DNA from: Phoenix dactylifera
Lineage: Eukaryota > Streptophyta > Magnoliopsida > Arecales > Arecaceae
Assembly (NCBI RefSeq): GCF_009389715.1
Contig: NW_024067919.1
Coordinates: 274,001-338,000, forward strand
Length of the DNA: 64,000 nucleotides
Direction of reading: 5' to 3'
The notes beneath the pieces were generated by a model. It searched no databases. It had not been told where the DNA came from and was given only the letters and a program-made list of their open reading frames with translations. Positions 48,840-61,300 of the stretch are shown in pieces; positions within the stretch are counted from its first letter, which is position 1, and each line of letters starts with the position of its first letter. The position numbers and the translations under genes are program-made.

Positions 48840-49612
48840 GCCAGTCCCAGCTTGGTCATATCGAGACGGCCGGGTGGGGGCGAGGCGACGAGCGCTCTCT
48901 CTCTCTCTCTCTCTCTCTCGCTCTCTCGCTGGCTCGCCGTTCTGTGGCTTTTAAAGAAGAGAAGGCGGACGGTAAAAAAAGCTCTCGCTGGCTCTATTTC
49001 GTACCCTTGAAAGCTCGGGCTTCTTTTATCGTTGTCGCTTCATTAGAAGGATTTTGTCTTCCTCTTCCCCTCGAGCGAGCGGGTGATCTCGGAAAGGTAT
49101 GGATCTTTACCCCCATTCCTTTGGTCTTCTTGGAATTAAATCGGCGTAATCTTGCGTTTCTTCTCGGATTTTCGAACCAAATAAGGGTTCTTTTCTGGTT
49201 GTTATGCTGATTTTGGATTTCCTATTTTCTTGATCAGTTTTAAGGGTTTTCTTTCTCTTTGCCGATGGAAATAGGTGGCTTTCGGCTCGGATTATGTAAT
49301 GTGGAAGTATCTGGTGTTGATTTCAGTCGGATCTTTAAACCCAGGTTTTTCTGTACGGATCTTCCTCGTTTTCTGGGGTTTTGTTGGTCTGATTTCGTTG
49401 CACTCTGTTTTCTTGTTTTCCTATAAACTTTTTGTTCGATTTTCTGGTATGTATATACTTCAAATGATCTGAGGAACGCAGAACGTTGATCTGCGTCTGT
49501 TGATATAATTATGATGTCGGTTTTCTTTTTCCTTGATTTCTAGTCTTTGGGGTTGCTACAGGGGGCTGGTTGAGAGAGTGGTCCTAACTTTGTACATGTT
49601 TGTCGGATCAAA
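48840..49612 (+). promoter_or_regulatory. Captured 5' region of the HVA22-like gene
   Basis: The captured DNA seems to include the donor gene's 5' UTR: a (CT)n run at about 48895-48925, then GC-rich leader with a GGAAAGGTATGG donor-like site near 49097, and further leader down to the ATG at 49613. Whether a working promoter was captured cannot be read from the sequence. Confidence 0.4.
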
Positions 49613-50065
49613 ATGATGGCAAATTTTGTTACAAGATCCTTGGCGTAAGTAATCCTGTCTTGAATTAGTTTTAGTTTTCTGGCTGTAACATTACATCCGG
49701 ACAGTAGATCTTCGTTTTATCTGTTATGTTACTTGTCTTCAGAAATCCTTTTCAAGAAAGTGAATTTAGATGAGAACTCAGAGCGTTTCTGTCTATAGGT
49801 TGGTTCTTGGCTATGCTTATCCGGCATATGAATGCTTCAAAACTGTGGAGTTGAACAAGCCGGAGATTGAGCAGCTGAGATTCTGGTGTCAGTATTGGTA
49901 CGTTCTTGCTACTTGTCAGGTAAAGGATTTCATTTTTCAATTCTATCTTGCTTCTAGTAGTTACTTGTGACTAAAAAGAGAGTTTTGAATTCTTATTCAT
50001 TTTTCTAGGATCTTAGTTGCTGCGCTGACCATCTTTGAGAGGGTTGGAGAATCTTTTATTTCATG
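49613..50065 (+). pseudogene. HVA22-like (TB2/DP1) fragment inside the CACTA element
   Basis: HVA22/TB2/DP1 proteins are ER-membrane-shaping proteins. Exons 49613-49644, 49799-49897 and 50009-50065 have GT-AG introns and compatible phases. They read MMANFVTRSLA, then LVLGYAYPAYECFKTVELNK and PEIEQLRFWCQYW, then ILVAALTIFERVGESFIS. This covers only the first 62 codons of a protein normally about 130-300 aa; the hairpin membrane region is started but not finished. Retained introns show DNA-level capture, not retroposition. The next downstream exon in view belongs to another gene (50443-50592). Splicing to it would leave TG joined to A, a stop right at the junction. Confidence 0.88.
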
Positions 50066-50442
50066 GTAATGTAGATCAGTGGTTTGGAAAGTTGGGATCT
50101 ATACAGCATGCTTTCTTTACATTTATTCTCCTCTTCCTGCTACAACTTAGGGTCGGAAATTAATTTCCAGAAAGTGAGCATTTTAGTTTCACTGATAAGC
50201 AAGAAAGAGGGCATAGATTTATCTTAGCTGGGTCGAAATGCCTATACTCTGATACTGTAATTTCATAGATTTTGAGGAACAAGGTAACCTGAAATATAAA
50301 TTATCTTCAGATTAACATTATCGATGGTGTTAAATTTCAGGAATTCTTTATTTGGTTAATGTTTGGTTGAAAAGTTCAATTTTATTGCACATTTGATGAG
50401 GAACTGAGATTGATGTTTGGAATTTTGATTGGCATCCTGCAG

Positions 50443-50868
50443 ACTTATCTGGGAATTCAGATTTTTCGGTTCTACTTCAAATGCACCAGATGCTCGGCTG
50501 AAATTGCATTCAAAACAGATCCTCAGAATTCGGACTATGTTGTTGCATCGGGAGCATCCCGAAATTTTGAGCCTTGGCGGGAAGAGGACGAAGTGAGTGA
50601 TTTACATAATGCTCCGTAGCATGTTATATTGCTGGGTTTGACTAGTACATGTTCTGGGGTATTCTTGATATTTGATATTTTCGCAATAGAATTGTGGTTT
50701 CAATTCCAATATCTTATGTTGTGCTTTCACCAGGCAGTAGAAAAAGAGAAGAAGAAAAGAGCTGCTGAAGAGATGGGGGATGCGATGAAGTCACTGGAAA
50801 ACAGAGCAGTGGATTCAAAGAGAGATATGGACATACTTGCAGCACTAGAAGAAATGAGGTCTATGAAG
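50443..50868 (+). pseudogene. YJU2/CCDC94 (CWC16) fragment inside the CACTA element
   Basis: YJU2 is a splicing factor of the Prp19-associated complex that acts at the first catalytic step. Exons 50443-50592 ([50 protein letters not shown]) and 50734-50868 (AVEKEKKKRAAEEMGDAMKS, LENRAVDSKRDMDILAALEE, MRSMK) are both phase 0 with GT-AG borders. CxxC in KCTRC is part of the family's zinc-binding region. Only about 95 residues of a protein of some 300 aa are present; the N-terminal and C-terminal parts are missing. The fragment is in frame within itself but out of phase with the upstream HVA22 piece. Confidence 0.88.
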
Positions 50869-51117
50869 GTATAAAACCTTTATTAGGTATGTTAGAAGAG
50901 TGAGAAGGGTTTTCCCCCAAAAAAAGTGTAGATCAAGTGGGAAAGGGAAATAGTTTTCTTCAATCATTTTCCATATTGAGGGTTTAAATATATTCAGCGA
51001 TTTCTCCCTCCTCAGGTAAATAACTATATGTATTTGATGACTATACATAATTATTATTTTGCATGAGTTAATGATTTTCATATTCCTAACTTCTAAAGTT
51101 TCTTTTTTTTTTTTTAG

Positions 51118-51180
51118 GTTCCTGATACTTCAACAGCTCGCAGAGATGATGATGGGGCTGAATGCAGTCCCTGATATTTT
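51118..51180 (+). pseudogene. Possible third captured exon, origin unknown
   Basis: A strong poly-pyrimidine tract and TTTTAG acceptor (to 51117) precede GTTCCTGATACTTCAACAGC. In frame with the YJU2 exons it reads VPDTSTARRDDDGAECSP and a stop at 51172-51174. This does not look like the next part of YJU2. AT-rich, 3'-UTR-like sequence follows, in which a GTAATGCAGGTTCATATT block occurs twice (about 51246 and 51343). It may be the last exon of a third donor gene. Confidence 0.35.
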
Positions 51181-51419
51181 TTAGACTGTTATTTAATGAG
51201 TTTTATATGTATCTTTCTTATATTTTTCAAAATACATTGTAAATGTAATGCAGGTTCATATTTGTAATTCTAAACTTATGTAAATTTAATCTTATATGAC
51301 AATATGAATGTTTCGAATGATCTGTATATTTGTCTTGATGTAAATGTAATGCAGGTTCATATTGCTATAATATGTTTTTTAATATGCTTTTGTTTCTTTT
51401 TTTTTTAAAAAAAATCTAC

Positions 51420-51800
51420 TCCCGACGCTTTAAAGCGTCGTTAAAAACAATCTTTGGCACGGGCTGGCACGCCATCGCCGACGCTTAAAAAGCGTCGGTA
51501 AAAATATCTTTAGGCGACGCTATACAAGCGTCTTTATAGCATGGTTTTACCGACGCTTTAAAGCGTCGGCGAAAACCCAGGCTTTTTTTGGACTTTCCTG
51601 ACGCTTTAAAGCGTCGGCGAATCTCAATTTGCCGACGCTTTCATTAGCGTCGGGAAAGCCCTGTTTTTGCCGACGCTTTCTATTGGCGTCGGCAAAAATA
51701 TTTGCCACTCCGGTATCGCCAACGCTTTTACGACGCTTCTGTTTGCGTTGCGGGAACTTTAGCCGACGCTTATAAGCGTCGGTAAAGATTATAAAAAGCG
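51420..51800. repeat. Right subterminal palindrome array of the CACTA element
   Basis: Repeated inverted units of the form CCGACGCTTTAAAGCGTCGG, separated by 20-40 bp, with variants in the loop (TTTCATTA, TTAAAAA, TATACAA). They are typical of CACTA subterminal regions and much denser here than at the left end. Confidence 0.9.
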
Positions 51801-51827
51801 CCGGGAAAGATGAGATTTCTTGTAGTG

Positions 51828-52284
51828 TGAGTACTATAGATATCTAAGAAGCTTTAGATAATGTATGTTCAACAACATGATTTACAAAAAAGAAACACTT
51901 GTAGCAGTCTTAGTCACAGAATTAATTTGTTATGATATTCAGGTGAATGGACAATACATATGCTTATGGATATAACTTAATAATCTACAGGTACAAAACG
52001 GAAATACTTGTAGCTGACAATGCAATTCCAACTGCTGCATCCCTTGAAAAATCAAAGCCCTTGGGGAGATGCCCGGGGTTCAACTAAGTCTCGTCATCTT
52101 CGTACTGTAACTATCTGAGGCAAATTGCATTTGAAGAGCACATAAACCTAATTTTACTTCAGCTGCTCTTTGGAACTAGCCAAAGGATTGATCCAGTTGC
52201 CAAATTGCATCTTGAGGATAAATTCATGATTTTGTACTAACAGATTTACCATTCTAATTTTGTGCTTTATTCAAATCTGTTTGA

Positions 52285-52322
<38 letters not shown>

Positions 52323-52343
52323 CGCGCGCGCGCTTCTTTGAGC
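51828..52343. other. 3' flank of haspin
   Basis: Downstream (minus-sense) of the haspin stop codon. It contains a (CT)n(GT)n(GC)n compound microsatellite at about 52285-52333. No gene seen. Confidence 0.5.
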
Positions 52344-55300
52344 TCATAACAAGCGATCAAACAATAAATCACTGAAGAAGGGATCAGAAAGAGAATCTTT
52401 AGCAGACTCGTATGAGTTTAATCGCTTTTTGAATGATCGAAGTTCCCTCTCATCCTTTGCTGCTCGTTTCTGGCAAAGACAAAATGCATGATAACCAGTT
52501 AGAGTGTCGGCATATTGTGGGCTCCACACTGTGAAGTTAGCTCATCCACGAATCTTAAAAGTAAAAAAGTTTAGATAATTCAAACTTACAAAGGATTTCT
52601 TTGTCAATAAAAGGTCTACCAGATACACTAACCAAAGGACATTTGTCTTTGGGAAACTGCAAGATCAAATATTCATAATAAATATTATTAGACTCATTTG
52701 CAAAAGAAAACTTGGTAAAAGGCCAAAACAAGACAACCTCCTAGGTCCAGGTTGTCGTTAGATTATAATATTTTCTTCATAAATATGCAGTCGTATATCA
52801 CATATCAATTGCATTTTTCCCTTTTATTTCTATTTTAGATGTTATTGAACTGGGGTCACTATTAAACTATAATCACCACAATAAAAAAAAAAAATTATGA
52901 GCCTTGAGAAGACCGAAGGCCGTATAAGATATGGTGCTTCCTTGTAATTCAAATTGATTGTGTGCATTCTGTAAGTTATGGGTATAAAGGTGAGCATTAC
53001 CTTCCCTCCCAGAACTCTTCAGTTACTTCTTTCATTTTTCGATATGTTTCTGACTGCAAGCAGATAAGAATCAGTTAAGAGGATGGCAGACAGGGTCCAG
53101 AAATAATATAAGGTCAATATATAGTGCTAATGTCACCTGTTTATCTCCTTTCGGACCCTCAAAGAGACCAGGATCAGCAGATAAGTCAAGAAACAGTATA
53201 GCTTCCCCTGTTAAAAACATAAACAAAATTACTAATTTCCTTGACATTTATAGTGCATCAATAACCATAGTAGGAAATTCTGTGAAGGCACAGTGTTGTA
53301 CAATTGTCAATAGCACATTCCTATAGCTCCACTCACAAGTTTTGCACAGGGCATTGACAGATATTTCAGATAGAAGTGAGGTGGAAGACATACCACTAGA
53401 CCTTAAAAAGCTTTCTTTACAAAAATATATAATACATGTATACCCACAGAAAATAAATATTATGTCTAATTGATGGGCATATTGCAACAAATCTTAACAT
53501 GTCATGACATAGTAACCTTCCTTGCATAATTTGTGAAAAGGAAAGCTGTGTCTAGAGAGCATACAAGTTCTACAAGGTCCTTCAAATTCAGTATTGGGTG
53601 TCATCAATTCAATGAGGAAATTTTAACCCATTCTCGAAAATTTCATGTGATACCAAAATACGCTACCAAATGGGCTCTTACAGCTTTTAAGACTAAGTAT
53701 TCATTTCCAAAGCGTTTATTGTGCTTTGCAACAACAACTTCCAGTGTCTGAATACTCCGGATTAATGTTACTATGTGCTATGAACACCACAAGTCTTGCA
53801 AATATTCTCTGATCAAACATTTACTGGTAATATATTCACTGCAAAGAAAAATTCCTTACTGTACATTTGGTCAAGATCATGTCAACTTCTCATCGTATCA
53901 TCCTCTTCTATTCCAAGATTTACAGTATTGGCTTGTAGTGTGTGATTTTAGAAGCAAGCAGTTCTCTCGATCTGTTGCATCAAAGACTCCAACCATTCTC
54001 TTTGAGTTGTAGATCAAAATATAAGAGACATGCAAAACCTTTTTCTTTTGCTCTTTTATCTTTGTATGTAAATAGAGTTGATCATTTCCCTGAACTCATT
54101 CAGCAGGTTTTTTGGCCCTAGCATTGTATGTATGCTAGGTCCCATCATGACACCACTTCCATTGATGGTATCTATCAGCATATTTGAATCATGTACTTCA
54201 AGACAAATCCAAGTTCTTCTGTGCTTTTAGGGCCTTCCATCACTTTTGAACCCTGACAAGTTTCTCTGAATATTTTCTGTTACATGGTTTGGAGAACATA
54301 ATTTGCATGACTTCAAAAAATGTTGCCTATAGGAAAGGCAATGAACATAATTCATGAACAATTTTCATGCATCATTTTTTTTTAATGCAAACATTATGCC
54401 AAAAAAAAAAGATTGCATACAACTGAGGATAGACTATATGTTCATTTTGGTGTCTATATTGCCGTATGAGAAGTTCTGAAGAAGCCACCTAATTAGACAT
54501 GATGTTCCTCTGGCCATTTAGCTTATCTCAATATTTAAAACCCTTTCTAACTGCATTAGAGCTTCCTTCACCTTCTCCCTTGTAATATGTTCCCTTGCTC
54601 CACCCTTCTATAACTCTTTATCTTTCGTCCCTTTCTCTCTCTGCCATTTTCTTTTCTTTCCTTCTTTTTAATTCATCTTGTATCCTTCCTCTTTTAATAA
54701 ATTACTAGGCTTTTGTTGCCCAAAAAAAAGGCTAGGTCTGCTAGGATCCATCCTTTTTGCTCGAAAAAAAGTAGAACCCTTTGTGATACAAATTCAGGTA
54801 GAAGGTAGGCCTTTACATCTTATCTGGTTATATTGATCTACTTAAAGCTGAAAATATTTCTCCTTAAAGCACTTAAGGCCTAAGCAAACCTAATTTGCAC
54901 CAGGCAACATTTGATTAGATTAACTTGGCCCCAAGTCAGTCATAGTTGGCCTTAGTAATATTATTTAAGCACTTTCTCCTTAATAGTTATTTAATTTTCC
55001 ATCTTCATCTAATTAAAACAATTTTTTCCTTTTCATTTTCCTCAGCAATTTTTACATTATTTGTAAACTTATTTTCAGTCAGCTTTGCTGAGTTTCCAAT
55101 TTGCCGATTTTGGAGGTCTCAATGCTTTCAACTTGAGTTTCAAAATAAGGTTGCAAATGAAAATGCCTATAAGCTAAATGATGCAGTTTGACTCAGGCTG
55201 TTGGGCCAGGTATGTTGAAAATTTAAGGCATTTTTGGCTCAATCCTTATTTTAGATTTATGGTGTTAGTTGTCAGAATGGGAACAGGTGCAGGAGTGGGA

Positions 55301-58300
55301 GTGAGTGTGGGGAAGCGGATGTTTTCTAAAACCCTTGAAGTAAAGAAGCGCTTGGGAAGCAGATGTAAGTTCGAGTTCCTGGAAAGATTTTGAAGATTCA
55401 TTAGCCTAGGTACAAGACTTGTTACTAAGGTTTTGGCAAGGAAAATGGAAAAATAAGTATAAAAAATAAATGAAGCATATATTACATAATTTTAAATCAT
55501 ATTCATTGCTTGAACCTTTTGCTTTTGATTAATGGTAGGGGTAAAAGATCAAATGGATAAAGAATTATAAATTCTTAGAAAACCAATGAAAATTTTAAAA
55601 TCCGAAGAAGAGTGGAAAAAAATAGCTATTCTTCATAAGTTTTTGAAAGTGTTTTATGATGTGACTAATCAGTTTTCTGCTAGCAAGCATCCAACATCGA
55701 ACATTTATTCTAGGGAGGTGTGAGAGATTCATAGAAAATTGATAGAGACTACTAATGTCCCATATGATTTTATGGTTGATATGGTTAGAGAGATGCAAGT
55801 TAAATTTAACAAGTATTGGTCTGAGTATAGTTTGATCTTATCTTGTGCTACAGTTTTGGATCCCCACTGCAAGTTAGAGTTAGTTGAATATTGTTATTCT
55901 AAACAAACATTTAATAGTTTGATAAAAATATAACTATTCATAGATGTAAAATGCATAAGTATAAAACTATATACTAATGTACTAGATATTCTGATTACCA
56001 TCATATCAACTACCAAGCATGGGTGATATCTAGGTCTGGGGGCATACCGATGTGAGGTGGGTATGTTATGCACCATATGCCGAGATATGCCTGTGCCAAA
56101 GGCATCTTAGCCTCCGAAATTTGGTTTTTTATCTTTTACCTTGTTTTCTTGTCATAATTCCATGTTTTGTAAAAAATAAGGATTCAGAATTGATTTTGAA
56201 GTTAGTAGTCCTGGTTTTCTGTGTGTTTTGTAATCAATGGATCTAAAGGACCTGATTTTGAAATTTTCTGTAGTTTCCTTTTATCTAATCACATATGTAG
56301 ACTTAAAAGACAAAATTACTAAAATTGTTTGGTTGCTAATATGGAGACCATTTGATAAGGAGGGAGAGGTTGTGAACTTCAAATATTCTACTAACGAAGA
56401 AAATTCCTGTACCATATTTTTATAATTTCTTTCAGAAAAAAATCCCTTTGGTCATTATATGATAATTTGTTTTTTAGATATGCAAGCAATAGAACAGAAT
56501 TATCATGATTTAATATGACTATATGAGCCAAAATTTGTTCTATTATGACTGCATGCACCAAGAATTGTTCAACCCTGCTCTTTGCTTCCGCAGAAAAAAT
56601 GAAACATATGGGAATGCCCACTTTATTTTTGTTTCATGTTTGAATGCATTCTTCATCAACAAGCTGAGCATTGAGGGGATCCATTTGGAGCAAGTCGTCG
56701 AATAGAATTTAGTTCATTTCTGCATATCTAAACTCTGTCTCCAGTTTTTTTTATTTTATTCCAAAATTACTTAAATATAATTTAAGTAATGTATTATCAT
56801 CCCCTTTATTGTATAAAGATAAGAGATACAATACATGGATGGATGTATTTTGCTGGGAAAATGGATGAATTGAGATATTTCAGTGCATAACTCCAAGCTA
56901 GCTTAGGTTTCAAGGGAATGGATCCACCAATCTCTCTATAGTCCAAAGCCCACAATTATACACCCAAGATATCCTAAATTGCATCGTTTATATTAAGGAA
57001 TACATGATACATGGTATATCAACACATGGGGTGTGTGTACATGTGTAAGCATCATAGAGCTATTTCAATATTATAAGACTCTTAATTCTAATCCGGTTTG
57101 AAACTATATCACAACATCCTATACTTAGATTCAAATTTAACAATGCTTGTTAAAGTTAGATCTAAATTTGCTGATAAGCTAGATAGCAGATGTGATTCCA
57201 TGGGTCAACAATGTTACTTGAGCATTACTTTCTAAAATATTATTTTTTAAGGTTTTGTTGATATAATAATCATAGGAAGGTTGTGCTGCAACAAATGCCC
57301 TTGGGAATCATATTGTCATGTCTCTAGCAATGCACTTTTCTTGAATTTGGGCATGAAGATAACCATACTTGTCCCTTATATGGCACTAGTAGAGCCCTCA
57401 GACAAAGCAAAAGTGATGTTGCCAAGAAACAATGCAAACGTGAAGGATAGATGTTTGCCATTTAGTTAAGATATAAGGCATGGGTGAAATGTAGATTCGC
57501 TGCCCATATGGAAAATCTGATGTAATATAACCATAAATCCAAAGGATAACTTGATCACAAAGGGCTTACCATATACAATTTGACAAATATCTATAATGAA
57601 ACTGCATCATGGGCTAAGTAAATTGGATAATAGGCAATGTGCCTAGATGGCAGGCCCTCACATGATTAAAAATTATAAATACAGGAGCTAAGCTTATAAA
57701 TGGAGATTTCCTTTTAAGTTGTGTTGTCATTATATTGTTTTTTGATGTTGTGATAGGAAGACAGACTCCAATAATCTATTTAACCTATTAAAATGGGTAA
57801 GGCACAGGGTTGAGATGAATTGGATCTATAATTTATTGTAACATGAATGTTATTACTGAAAAATATAAAGACATTGGAATGAGAACAAAAGAATCAAGAG
57901 CTATTTGATTTTTCTTTGCTTCTGATTTTGGAATATAAGAATCTTCATCCATGAGATATGAAATAAAGCATGATTGATTGCAATAATGAATAGTCATTTT
58001 TTTGCCCTATAAAATAAAGTGCATTTTCAATTTTTTCATTATATGTTCTTTTGCGTGTATGCTATATTTGAGTCAGTCAATGTAGGAATTGTAGATTGGA
58101 CAAAGAAAAGACTGCCTTATGCTTGAACTGGATTTAACTCCAGTTAAATGCTCCTGGGACTAAGCCACTATAACTTCATCCTGGCCCCATGCAAAACGTG
58201 CACTTCTATGAGTGCTTACGGATTGGGCCAACCCACTTTGCACTCCTATTTAATAATTGACTTGATTCTGTCTAGAAGGAAGAAACTTCTTCCCCAAGAA

Positions 58301-61300
58301 CTGTTCCATCCACCCACATGAAATAACAACAAGAAGAATAATGACAAAAGGAAGTAAATGTTAGGAAAATGTCGTGGACTTTTGTGAAAGAAGGTGACCA
58401 TTATTGGATATACGAGAGAAAGGAATAATGATCAATGAATTTACAAAAGGAACTACCCCTCCTCTTCTACAATTTCTGAGAATAGAAGTGTTGATTCATA
58501 ATGTATACCAATATGGAATATCTACAATAACTCATAAATGAGGCATGATATGGGTGGATATCATAAAGTGACCCACTTCATCATAGTGAATGTGACATGA
58601 TACAGGTCATTAAAAGTTAACATGTGGCCAGACTACAAGGGAATGTTTGTCAATCCCAATCATGAAATTAAAGTTATAAATGGTGTGACATAGTTTTCAA
58701 TGTAACTTAAGCTTCATATATTTTCCCTTTGTTTACTTCAATACATTGTTAGTTGATGGCAATTTTGGTTTAGATTTCTTTTGAATATATAATGCAGGTG
58801 CCAGTAATGATATAACTTTTTGCACTAACATGTGTTTTTATTTTTTAAGTGCAAATTTGTTTAAAATCTTGATTATTTGTGTTACCTCTAGTTGTGTATT
58901 GATGCATGCAGGTACTCAAAAAAAATATATTCTACCATTTCAGCTTCTTGTTGGCTTGACCATGATACATGATGTTTCAACATGATACATATGCTTAGCT
59001 ACTTTGGGACGGACTATTGAATATTTTAACCCCCCACAGTTTCATACTACTAGTGGAGATTTAAAATATTTTCATATTCCAGATATGAGGAAAAAAAGAA
59101 AAGAAAATGGTGTTACCAGGAATTTTTGGTTTTCTGAAACTACAGCGAGAGCTCAATATGCTTATTCTTTTTTCCATGTTTACATGAGAATTTGAGGACC
59201 ACCAAATGTCCTACACTTGCATCTCCGTGCACACATCAGAGATTGATTATCACTTTTATTCAATAAAATATAGATTACATTGAGACAAGCTAGTTCCTAA
59301 TATCTTCACCTAATAGCTACCATGAATCAGTTGTAACCGTACACATGACAAGTTTTTATCTTAATCCAAACTTATCAAGCTTGAATTTCTGTATGAAGCC
59401 CACTTTGGTTTGCCTAAGCATGGTTGTCAAAAACAAATGGTGCCCTTAAGGCAACATGAGTCCTATGCTGCCTAAGGCACTAGGCACTGAAAAAAGTGTT
59501 CACCTAAAATAAATCAACATGCTAATTTAAAAACAAAGTTCAATAAGTGTATTAAAAATAAATAATAAGTATTTGAAAAAAAATAATACAAAAAAGCATC
59601 ATCCAAATAGTAATTCAAGTTTCAGTATTAAAAACCATAATTTTATTGTACACTAGATATGGCATTTCACATCTTTCAGAATATCATAGAAAAATACCAC
59701 TTTCCAAAAGATGTTTGACATTTCTAAACAAAACATAATGCAAAAAAGAAAATCGTTTAACACCCTAGAGTAACCCTTTATTTATAAGGACTCCAATAGA
59801 ACAAAAAAACCTCAAACCAAAACTAATGAAGGTCTAAAAGAATGGGCAAAAAAGGGATAGGAAGAATATTGTTGGACACTAGGGAGGTGCTTGCCCAAAT
59901 GCCATTCGCTTTCTCCTAGGTGTCACCTCAGTTAACTCGCCTCACCTTGGGACTGTTGAGGTGCTTAGGGGCTTCCTCACATTGCCTGAGGGACTAGGTG
60001 AGCACCCGGTGTGCCTTTGGCAACACTGAGACTAAAAACAAATTATTGCTACTATTGAAAAATTCCAATAATAAGCAGTCATTTCATATTATTTCAGTCA
60101 ACATTTTAGCTGCATCTTTGCTCTCAGCTAAACCTAATGCTTTATGGACAAAACAAATAGAATGGGTTTGCAACACAGTTCTATTATATTCCACTTAGAT
60201 TCGTCTAATAAAAATTTGCATCTTTTCATTTCAGATCTTCTTTTAATGATGGACTTACATAGATTGAGGGGGAGGGGGAAGAATAAAAAATTTCAGAAAT
60301 TGGCTTGTAATTATACGAAAATCAACTCTTAAACACATGCACAATCACACATAAGATATGATATGTTGTTTGAGAGATAAAAGGGCAACATTCTTCAATA
60401 GGCATACTTTTCCTACTCTATCTAAATAGATGTGCTTAACTAAAATGGAATGAACTTCCTCATTGGAAGATTGAATTCTTTCGCCAACGGCGACTAACTC
60501 GGTTGGCACCCTTCTCCTAAAGATTTTCTTTTGGGAGAGGTCCAGGTCCAGACCTTGGTGGTGGCACATTACCACTATATTATTGCTCAAAATAAGATTG
60601 ACTTCCTTTTCCTTGTTCTTGTACTTATTATCTCTTCTAATAGGTAGACTTGTCTCCAGAGTTTCACATGCTAATTAGGTTGCAAGGAACATGGTAAACC
60701 CCATAACTACATATCCTCTACCCCATGTAATAGACAGAATTATTTTGACTATACAAGCAAACAGCGTAGCTGGTATTCTACCAAAATTTTAGAAACATTA
60801 CCTCCCAATTGTTGTAAAAAATCTGATAAATTCATGAAAGTTAAGCTTATCTCCAGATATTATTTTATGGTCCATTGTTGTGCAAAGTTTAATACATCTA
60901 CTAATTCCTGCAAATTTAAATAAAGACCAGCAGGCTCAATTATAAAACATCTAATTGAAGGTTACTCATTAATTTTACCCCTTCTCCCCCCTCTTTCCTT
61001 CTTTTCTCTGGGGTTATTGCAAGTAGATGACTGCTTAGTGCTTATAGTGTACTCTTCAGAACCTAAATCAGTGGCGTTACACAGTCTAGAAACTAGATCA
61101 TGTAAGGAATGATGGTTGCATTTATGGAAGTCGGACCTCCGATAGTAGGAACTTAGTCTAATTAGAAACGGACATGGAATGATTTCATGAAACCATACAT
61201 GGTGCAACACTGTAGCTACTAAGCTCAAAAATACAATATTCTTGCATGCAACAGTTAAAGGAGAAAATTCACCAGTGTTGATCCGAGAAAGTGTAAAATC

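Larger units (their letters stand above)
48695..51827 (+). mobile_element. Pack-CACTA element carrying two host gene fragments
   Basis: A 3,133-bp CACTA (En/Spm) element. Terminal inverted repeats are CACTACAGGAAA on the left and, read inward from the right, CACTACAAGAAA (11 of 12 matching). The 3-bp target duplication TGA lies at 48692-48694 and 51828-51830. Subterminal palindromes CCGACGCTTTAAAGCGTCGG and variants occur about three times at the left (48740-48790) and about fourteen times at the right (51420-51800). These look like transposase-binding repeats. No transposase is present. Instead the interior holds plus-strand, intron-containing pieces of an HVA22-like gene and of a YJU2/CCDC94 gene. 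Movement would depend on a transposase from elsewhere. Confidence 0.92.
53208..61272 (-). other. 8.1-kb haspin intron within the kinase domain
   Basis: Lies between exons encoding RINT and GEAILF. It contains an hAT transposase fragment (about 55560-55915), a MITE-like repeat (about 59415-60027) and much AT-rich DNA. No nested gene is seen, and the short open frames in it have no recognisable products. Confidence 0.8.

Noticed and set aside
48695-51827. Ordinary host HVA22 or YJU2 gene at this locus
   Set aside because: Both are partial, out of phase with each other and enclosed by CACTA termini with a target duplication.
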